Below, one piece after another: positions 8,018 to 13,074 of a stretch of 13,074 nt of DNA. The stretch comes from Pseudomonadota bacterium (GTDB lineage Bacteria > Desulfobacterota > Desulfobacteria > Desulfobacterales > C00003060). Where the stretch lies: the NCBI GenBank assembly GCA_015222985.1, contig JADFWI010000425.1, positions 1 through 13,074 on the forward strand. Direction: 5' to 3'. Below the pieces are notes generated by a model. It had not been told where the DNA came from and searched no databases. It saw only the letters and a list, made by a program, of their open reading frames with translations. The first letter of the stretch is position 1, and each line of letters starts with the position of its first letter. The translations under genes and the position numbers were made by a program.

Positions 8018-8476
8018 ATGACTAATAATCCTGTCATTCGAGTCCGCCGTCTCCGCCCGGAAGACGATTCCGATATTTCCCTGCCTGGCTATATGACCCC
8101 CCACTGTTCCGGGATGGATCTTTGCGCAGCCGTCAAGGGCGAGCAGGTCTTGGAGGCAGGGGCCATTAAGGCGATTCCGACCGGCATCGCGATTGCCATT
8201 CCAGAAGGATTTGAAGGCCAGGTTCGGCCTCGAAGCGGGTTGGCATTCAAGCACGGGATCAGTATCATAAACAGCCCCGGCACCATAGACGCTGACTACA
8301 GAGGTGAAATAATGGTCGCCCTTATCAATCTGGGAGGAGAGCCTTATACCGTGCGCCGGGGCGATAGAATTGCCCAGCTTGTTATTCAACAGGTGTATCA
8401 AGCATCATTAGAAGTTGTGGAGGCCCTTGACGAAACCGAGCGTAACGAAGGCGGGTTTGGGCATACCGGGCATTAG
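8018..8476 (+). CDS. dut: Deoxyuridine 5'-triphosphate nucleotidohydrolase (dUTPase)
   Basis: dUTPase hydrolyses dUTP to dUMP and pyrophosphate, supplying the thymidylate precursor and keeping uracil out of DNA. The five trimeric dUTPase motifs appear in order in 152 aa: SGMDLCA (31-37), RPRSGLA (70-76), GTIDADYRGEI (88-98, with the catalytic Asp91 and the family Tyr94), RRGDRIAQLVI (113-123) and RNEGGFGHTG (142-151). The C-terminal phosphate-closing arm is therefore complete. An in-frame TGA at 8012-8014 lies just upstream, so ATG 8018 is the earliest ATG. The ribosome-binding site is weak. It sits 24 nt after the M16 gene and 6 nt before the next gene. Confidence 0.97.
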   Translation: MTNNPVIRVRRLRPEDDSDISLPGYMTPHCSGMDLCAAVKGEQVLEAGAIKAIPTGIAIAIPEGFEGQVRPRSGLAFKHGISIINSPGTIDADYRGEIMVALINLGGEPYTVRRGDRIAQLVIQQVYQASLEVVEALDETERNEGGFGHTGH

Positions 8477-8482
8477 TGACTA

Positions 8483-9256
8483 ATGACCAAGATCTGTGTG
8501 CTGGCCAGCGGGAGCAAGGGAAACGCTATTTTTGTTTCCAATGACAAAACCGCCATTCTAATTGATGCCGGCCTGTCAGGGACCGAGATAGACCGACGCC
8601 TGCGCTCGCGCAACATCAGCCCGGACGTACTTGATGCCGTAGTAGTCTCCCATGAACACGGAGATCACATTCACGGTGTGGGCGTCATGTCGCGCCGATT
8701 TCACCTTCCGGTTTACATCAATGAGCCAACGCTTGCGGTATCAAGAACCCGGCTTGGCACCCTTCATGAGGTTAGACATTTCCAACGCGGCGCTTCCTTT
8801 TGCATTGGCAGCCTGACTATTCATCCCTTTTCCGTCTCACACGATGCTGCAGATCCAGTGGGTTTTACGATTCGAGATGGTGGCGCCAAAATAGGCATTG
8901 CCACCGATCTCGGTGTGGCAACGAAGTTGGTATGCCATCATCTTGAGGGGTGCAGCCTAATGATCCTCGAAGCGAATCACGATCTCAAGATGCTGGAAGA
9001 AGGCCCTTATCCGTGGCATGTCAAACAGCGGATTTCAAGCCGCTTGGGTCACCTTTCAAATGAGGCCTCGCGTGATCTTCTGGGCGCGGTTGCAGGCAGC
9101 AAACTCAAACATGTGATCGTATCCCACATGAGCGAGACAAACAACGAGCCTGGCAAGGCTTTGTCTGTCGTGGGCGAGGCCGTGAGCCATCAAGCCGCTC
9201 GGCTCAGCCTGGCTCCCCAGCACGAGGCAGGAGACATGATCATCCTGGATCATTGA
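8483..9256 (+). CDS. YycJ/WalJ-like metallo-beta-lactamase-fold hydrolase
   Basis: The 257-residue protein has a complete metal site: HEHGDH (57-62), His120 in SVSH, Asp142 in the TDLG turn, and later His166, His190 and His215. The combination of LASGSKGNA at the N-terminus, GHLSNEAS (189-196) and SHMSETNNEP (214-223) is typical of the YycJ/WalJ group. That group is proposed to act on DNA (5'-3' exonuclease activity is reported for YycJ-type proteins). It lacks the beta-CASP region of RNase J-type enzymes. It begins 6 nt after dut with a weak ribosome-binding site and is the last gene of the plus-strand block. The substrate in this organism is not shown by the sequence. Confidence 0.9.
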   Translation: MTKICVLASGSKGNAIFVSNDKTAILIDAGLSGTEIDRRLRSRNISPDVLDAVVVSHEHGDHIHGVGVMSRRFHLPVYINEPTLAVSRTRLGTLHEVRHFQRGASFCIGSLTIHPFSVSHDAADPVGFTIRDGGAKIGIATDLGVATKLVCHHLEGCSLMILEANHDLKMLEEGPYPWHVKQRISSRLGHLSNEASRDLLGAVAGSKLKHVIVSHMSETNNEPGKALSVVGEAVSHQAARLSLAPQHEAGDMIILDH

Positions 9257-9581
9257 AAGCCCCCCTTTGTCAAAGCCCCCATATCCCCTATTCATTCTAT
9301 TAACATGAGAAATCTCGTCCTCTCGGGCCTCCGGTTCATAGAGCCTACGCCTGGAGAGCCAGGTCGCCGACTTCGCCAGCCTACTCCGCCGAAGTGGCAA
9401 CGGCTACGAAGGCCGGGAAGTAGCTTTGGCTACGAGCTCTCCCCGCCGAAGGCTACGGCCCGCAGGCGGACGGCTGAAAGAGTCATTGGCTTTGCCGGAA
9501 AGACGTTGCACTGGAATTCAAAGAAACTGAATCCCCTCTGGGCATAACCAAAGCTGGGTCTTCTGGGCATTGATCGCACGA
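9257..9581. other. Repeat-rich intergenic region between convergent genes
   Basis: No convincing gene lies in these 325 bases. The segment starts with a duplicated AAAGCCCCC (9256-9264 and 9272-9280). From about 9340 it is dense in CTACG, GCCGAAG and GGCC words. CCGCCGAAG occurs at 9386-9394 and 9443-9451, and GGCTACG at 9402-9408, 9428-9434 and 9451-9457. Small stems are CCTGG/CCAGG (9350-9363), ACTTCG/CGAAGT (9370-9395) and GTAGC/GCTAC (9420-9433). TCTGGGCAT is repeated at 9537-9545 and 9562-9570. No T-run follows a strong hairpin, so a classical intrinsic terminator is not evident for either strand. Confidence 0.6.
9386..9471. repeat. Cluster of short GGCTACG / CCGCCGAAG repeats
   Basis: Three copies of GGCTACG and two of CCGCCGAAG lie within 86 bases, ending in CCGCAGGCGGAC (9460-9471). 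The reverse complement of that 12-mer, GTCCGCCTGCGG, is found in the rpsO-pnp spacer at 4547-4558. This suggests a dispersed intergenic repeat family, but two partial copies cannot define a unit. Confidence 0.45.
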
Positions 9582-9584
9582 TCA
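9571..9584. other. Palindrome at the 3' end of the HDOD gene
   Basis: TGATCGCACGATCA is an inverted repeat (stem TGATC/GATCA with a GCAC loop) that overlaps the TGA stop of the minus-strand HDOD gene (9582-9584). It could stabilise the mRNA end or help terminate transcription, but it has no adjacent T-run on either strand. Confidence 0.35.
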
Positions 9585-10478
9585 GCTAAAGAGCCTCATT
9601 ACATTGTCCGCCTCTGCGAGCGCAAACTCCTGAATGTCACTTATGAGGTTTTTGATTGTTTCGTAATCGAGGTCAAATCCTTTTTTGATAATGAAATCGA
9701 GTTCTGACGAGTTTGCGAATTCATGGAGATCGATCTGTTTCTCATCCGGATGGCACGGGTAACCAGCAAGTTTTGTGAGAACGTTTGCAAGGTATATCAT
9801 GCTGGAATTTGGCCCTGGATTCTCATCACGCCACGGCGCATGATGATATAGGATCTGCGTGACAACCTCGTCAGGGAATCTCCACTGCTTAAGGAGTTTT
9901 GCTCCGATTTGATAGTGGGTTGTCCCGAGGATCTTTTTTTCCGCTTTACTGAAGGTAGTCTTGGTCAAGGAGACATGTCCGATGATTTTCACGAAGTCTT
10001 CATGAAAATATTGATCAAGGACGACCTTTCCAATATCGTGAATAAGCCCACCAAGAAAGAAAGAGCCATTATTGCGGATATTGAAATGTGTGCCCAATAA
10101 CTTGGCAACCTGGCTGCATATGATGGCATGTTTCCAGAATCCTGCGCGGTCAAAGGCGTCACTTTCACTCTGGGAAAAGAAATTGTATACGGAACAACCC
10201 AGCACAATGGACCTTACCTCATCAATACCGAGAATGACCAAAGCGTGTTCAAGAGAGCTGACCCTGCTCAGGAACCCGTAAAAAGCAGAGTTTGCAACTC
10301 TTAGTATCCTAGCGGCCAATGCCTGGTCCTTTTCGATAATCTCTACGAAATCCTCAAAACGGGCTTCTTCGTCTCCGGAAAGTTCCATGACTTTCTGGGA
10401 AACGACCGGAATGGTCGGTATCTCTTCGATCTTTTCGATCAACCCGTCCAAATTTCTCTTTGTCTCGCTCATTGCCAT
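9582..10478 (-). CDS. HDOD domain-containing protein
   Basis: HDOD proteins are HD-superfamily relatives that usually act as signalling or regulatory outputs rather than proven phosphohydrolases. The HDOD domain covers most of the 298 aa: the LxxIPTIPVVSQKVMEL start (about 14-33), IIEKDQALAARILRVANSAFYG (47-68), LGIDEVRSIVLG, and FWKHAI with His117. It then has GGLIHDIGK (143-151, His147-Asp148) and a later HYQIGAKLL segment followed by ILYHHAPW. HDIGK is kept, unlike in many HDOD proteins, but the GYP signature of c-di-GMP phosphodiesterases is absent. No receiver or other fused domain is present. Start choice is uncertain: ATG 10478 has AGGAG 13 bases away, whereas ATG 10472 has GGGGG at seven bases. 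It lies 21 nt after the tubulin-like gene, so the two are very likely co-transcribed. Confidence 0.9.
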   Translation of the reverse strand: MAMSETKRNLDGLIEKIEEIPTIPVVSQKVMELSGDEEARFEDFVEIIEKDQALAARILRVANSAFYGFLSRVSSLEHALVILGIDEVRSIVLGCSVYNFFSQSESDAFDRAGFWKHAIICSQVAKLLGTHFNIRNNGSFFLGGLIHDIGKVVLDQYFHEDFVKIIGHVSLTKTTFSKAEKKILGTTHYQIGAKLLKQWRFPDEVVTQILYHHAPWRDENPGPNSSMIYLANVLTKLAGYPCHPDEKQIDLHEFANSSELDFIIKKGFDLDYETIKNLISDIQEFALAEADNVMRLFS

Positions 10479-10499
10479 GCCCCCACGACAACTCCTGTT

Positions 10500-12872
10500 T
10501 TAGGCGTCAAGGAGTGGAAGTTTTTCGTCCAGGTCACCCATAATATGCCCGGCGGCTGACTCACCACGACCACGGAGTTCCTTGAATTCTTCATTTATCC
10601 GGTACAAATAGCTCATGGCAATGAATGGAAACCCCTCCTCATGTTTTGTTACAATAACGTTGAAAGGATTCTCCGTCTCTATATGGGAATACCCTACGAA
10701 CAAGTCATCCTTGTACTTCTCGTAGAAGTTTCTTGTGCATATCACAAAACAGGATTGACTCGTTTCCAGAGTAGGGAACCTGTCACGATCCAATTTCAGG
10801 GTCATGAAGAATTGACCAAGCATGGACTCAACATAGTCATACACTTTTTTGTCCGCACAAAATATCTCATCCACAACCATGCTGAATTGATTCAAGTCGG
10901 GCTGCATGATTTCCAAGACTCTTTCAAGATATTCTCTCTCATTGAAGTTCCCATTTTGCGGTATCTGCGCACCCAGTTTTGCTATAACCTCCTGAGTAGG
11001 CATTACCTCGAGTCTTGAATAGATCTGTTCCATCAGGTGTTCAGTGACTTCGTCAAATTGCGCTTTGTTATAAGTAAAAGCGCTCCGGCCTACACGCTTA
11101 ATCTTATCCACGTCGCGGTCTATTTGTGAAATCAGTCCGTTATATTTGAAAACGCTGTTTCTTAACATGTCCTGTTTGTTCCGAACAGATTTCAACAACG
11201 AATCGTAGATATGCTTCAACAAAAGATAATCATATTTCCCCTTTTTCTGTTGCTGGATTTTCGAAGTGACATCCAGGATTTGATTCACGAGGGAGATGGT
11301 GGGTGACTGGCCCCCGAGCTTTACCACAAGTTCTCCAATCCCGGTTTTCTTCTTCGATACAGTTGCCAGCCTCTCTAAGAGACTGTTCAAGGTCTTTTGG
11401 CCTGCGCCTTGAAAAAGGTCCTCTTCGAGCTTTGAGATACCTTCAGTTACATCCGTTATCTTTTCGTCAAGAAGCGATGACAACCTTTCATAGAAGAGAA
11501 AGCCGGCTTTCAAAGAATTGGCGGAAGTCAGGATTATCTCGTCGCCTGCTTGCGAGAAGGTGTTAAGGGCTTTCTCAGCAAACCATGAGACGTCATCGAG
11601 TTTCTTTTTCTTCTCAAACCGCTCAGCGGCAGTCTCATGCATTTCGGCAATTTTATCCATTAAGAACTCGTAGATCTTTTCCTCCGATACACCTGCTTGA
11701 TTTATGGTTTCCGCGGTCAGGCTGGGAATGGCGATTTTAAACAGGTCAAGTATGTCGTCTTCATTAAGATTGCTCTCGAAAAAGGAAGACATGGCTCTGC
11801 CTTTTATCTTTTCCGCATCCTGGTGGTTGACCGGTTTGACTAGTTCCTCAAAAAGGCGTCTTGCCATATGGAGATGAAATATCTGCGGAAGGCAATCGGC
11901 TTTAAGGCCGGCGACATTCATGGTCATGAGAGCTGTGGGGTGGGCGTTTCCATTTTTGCCTTTCCATTCGCGCTCCAGTATGTGAGCAGAATAGTTAACT
12001 CTATCACCGTCCAGATAGCTTCCGAGTTTTGTTGTCTCCAGTGTTGAAATACACTGTGCAATAGTTGCTGCAATGGCCTGGTATTTCAGTGATGTCTCTG
12101 CACACCCTCCGGAAAAGGCATACACCCTATGAGCTATTCTGCCATCAAACATCCTTGTGTCCCTCACCCCATTCTTGCCGGGATATCTCAACCCATTCCT
12201 GCCGGCCATGGCATATTCCCATAACATGGCTGAGGCCACGCAGTTTCTTTCGACACTGTCTTCCTGTACATTCTGCAAACCGAGATAACCTTCTGAAGTG
12301 GCAAGGAACACCTCCACCCGTATTTTCTTTTCCCTTAACCTGTTTCTTATTCTGTACAAAAAGGGTATAGTCATTCCATTACTAACCGAGCCACCCATTC
12401 CGGAAATGACTATCAATTTGAGTTTTTTTCCGGGATTCTTTGCCCTGACATCATCGATTAGTCGAAGAGCTTCTCTTGTAATGAGAAGATCGTCATATTT
12501 GTGAAAGGCAACAAAACCAACGGCAGGAACCCCTTTGCAGCCACCTTCGATGTCACACAATAGATTGGTAGGTATGTGAGCTACCTGCTCCCTGAGCTGG
12601 TCGTTCTCTTCGTTTTCTATGTAAACGTCGCCATCAAATTCATCCAGATGCATGAAGTAATCTGACTCACGCTCCAGGTCTAAACGATCCCTGTGGGGTT
12701 TTTCAGTATCAAATGCCAGGAAACTCACCTTGTCTTCGGGGATACCGAGTCTCGTGAATTCAGCATGCAAGAGAGATAGTACATATCTTCCAAACCCACC
12801 AAAGGTCAAAAAGATTAGCGCCTGGTCCTCGTAGAACTTGTTACTGGCTGATATAAGATGTCTTAACATCAT
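10500..12872 (-). CDS. Divergent tubulin/FtsZ-superfamily protein (Tubulin_2 / FtsZ-like type)
   Basis: A 790-residue protein with an N-terminal half that looks like a divergent tubulin/FtsZ GTPase fold. It has a glycine-rich first loop, FGGFGRYVLSLL (24-35), then FLAFDTEKP (51-59) in the position of the nucleotide-contacting T3 region. LKLIVISGMGGSVSNGM (151-167) sits where tubulins have GGGTGSG. The C-terminal half (about 400-690) is mostly helical with Lys/Glu-rich stretches that could form coiled coils. The end has a hydrophobic beta-type segment around PFNVIVTKHEEGFPFIAMSYLYRINEEF (736-763). No signal peptide or membrane helix is seen. AAGGAG lies six bases before the first ATG. It sits between a membrane protein gene and an HDOD gene. 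FtsZ-like families of this type have been linked to membrane remodelling in the literature. The family call is by motif only; the fold should be tested by profile or structure comparison. Confidence 0.72.
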   Translation of the reverse strand: MMLRHLISASNKFYEDQALIFLTFGGFGRYVLSLLHAEFTRLGIPEDKVSFLAFDTEKPHRDRLDLERESDYFMHLDEFDGDVYIENEENDQLREQVAHIPTNLLCDIEGGCKGVPAVGFVAFHKYDDLLITREALRLIDDVRAKNPGKKLKLIVISGMGGSVSNGMTIPFLYRIRNRLREKKIRVEVFLATSEGYLGLQNVQEDSVERNCVASAMLWEYAMAGRNGLRYPGKNGVRDTRMFDGRIAHRVYAFSGGCAETSLKYQAIAATIAQCISTLETTKLGSYLDGDRVNYSAHILEREWKGKNGNAHPTALMTMNVAGLKADCLPQIFHLHMARRLFEELVKPVNHQDAEKIKGRAMSSFFESNLNEDDILDLFKIAIPSLTAETINQAGVSEEKIYEFLMDKIAEMHETAAERFEKKKKLDDVSWFAEKALNTFSQAGDEIILTSANSLKAGFLFYERLSSLLDEKITDVTEGISKLEEDLFQGAGQKTLNSLLERLATVSKKKTGIGELVVKLGGQSPTISLVNQILDVTSKIQQQKKGKYDYLLLKHIYDSLLKSVRNKQDMLRNSVFKYNGLISQIDRDVDKIKRVGRSAFTYNKAQFDEVTEHLMEQIYSRLEVMPTQEVIAKLGAQIPQNGNFNEREYLERVLEIMQPDLNQFSMVVDEIFCADKKVYDYVESMLGQFFMTLKLDRDRFPTLETSQSCFVICTRNFYEKYKDDLFVGYSHIETENPFNVIVTKHEEGFPFIAMSYLYRINEEFKELRGRGESAAGHIMGDLDEKLPLLDA

Positions 12873-12906
12873 GAATGTCTCCTTTCTGTCAGTTTTGTTG
12901 TTGAGG

Positions 12907-13074
12907 TCATACCTTGATGGGCATCCGCCTCCTGATTTTGCTTATTAGGTAAAAGGAAATGAGAAGCGTGGCGACAATCGCAGCCAGCCCTCTCCAGACA
13001 TAAAACGATAAGTAGCCTGCTTTTTTGAATTTCACATCAAACTGTGATGGTTTGATTACAAGAGTGCCGAAGTG
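12907..13074 (-). CDS. C-terminal end of a membrane-anchored protein (truncated by window edge)
   Basis: The minus-strand frame is open from the window edge for 55 codons to a TGA at 12907-12909. The visible end reads as a soluble stretch (HFGTLVIKPSQFDVKFKKAG), then one hydrophobic helix (about visible residues 21-45, containing WRGLAAIVATLLISFYLIS), then a basic KIRRR tail. By the positive-inside rule this suggests an extracytoplasmic domain anchored by a C-terminal transmembrane helix with a short cytoplasmic tail. The rest of the protein is outside the window, so the family cannot be named. It ends 34 nt before the tubulin-like gene on the same strand and is probably the preceding gene of the operon. 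Confidence 0.75.
   Translation of the reverse strand, partial: HFGTLVIKPSQFDVKFKKAGYLSFYVWRGLAAIVATLLISFYLISKIRRRMPIKV

Noticed and set aside
8441..8473. Histidine in dUTPase motif 5 (GGFGHTG) as an active-site anomaly
   Set aside because: E. coli-type dUTPases also have His at this position, and the key Arg and glycines are present.
9256..9280. Intrinsic terminator after the metallo-beta-lactamase gene
   Set aside because: The CTTTGTCAAAG core is symmetrical but its loop is a single base and there is no T-run. It does not meet terminator criteria.
9386..9471. Possible CRISPR array
   Set aside because: The repeats are only 7-9 bases with irregular spacing, and no cas genes are near.
9305..9547. 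80-codon plus-strand open frame in the repeat-rich intergenic region
   Set aside because: The translation is Arg/Pro-rich and follows the GGCTACG and CCGCCGAAG repeats. There is no family resemblance and no good ribosome-binding site.

Overview
The window holds two unrelated gene blocks that converge on a repeat-rich intergenic region at about 9257-9581. No single gene proves the organism. The gene order infB-ylxP-rbfA-truB-rpsO-pnp-M16 peptidase-dut-metallo-beta-lactamase protein, the roughly 50% GC, a palindromic CACGAA-type repeat and an HDOD gene together suggest a deltaproteobacterial (Desulfobacterota-like) bacterium. That placement is inference.

Plus strand, 1-9256: a compact translation and RNA-metabolism block. 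It starts inside infB (IF2, 5' end cut by the window edge). It continues with ylxP (DUF503), rbfA, truB, rpsO and pnp, then an M16 zinc peptidase, a dUTPase and a YycJ/WalJ-like metallo-beta-lactamase-fold protein. Several junctions overlap (ylxP/rbfA, pnp/M16) or are a few bases apart (dut/MBL), so much of it is probably co-transcribed. The larger gaps are rpsO-pnp (141 nt, rich in hairpins), truB-rpsO (75 nt) and infB-ylxP (63 nt). The 3' end of truB runs through a palindromic repeat that supplies its last codons.

Intergenic, 9257-9581: no convincing gene. It contains short direct repeats and small hairpins, and it shares an inverted 12-mer with the rpsO-pnp spacer.

Minus strand, 13074-9582: an accessory operon read right to left. 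First comes the C-terminal end of a membrane-anchored protein (cut by the window edge), then a 790-residue divergent tubulin/FtsZ-superfamily protein, then an HDOD-domain protein. The spacings are 34 and 21 nt. This is the most interesting part of the window. A cytoskeletal GTPase-like protein with a degenerate tubulin signature and a long helical C-terminal half sits between a membrane protein and a signalling-type HDOD protein. I infer a membrane-associated filament or membrane-remodelling system with a regulatory output; the exact function is unknown.

No rRNA, tRNA, CRISPR array, insertion sequence or origin was seen.
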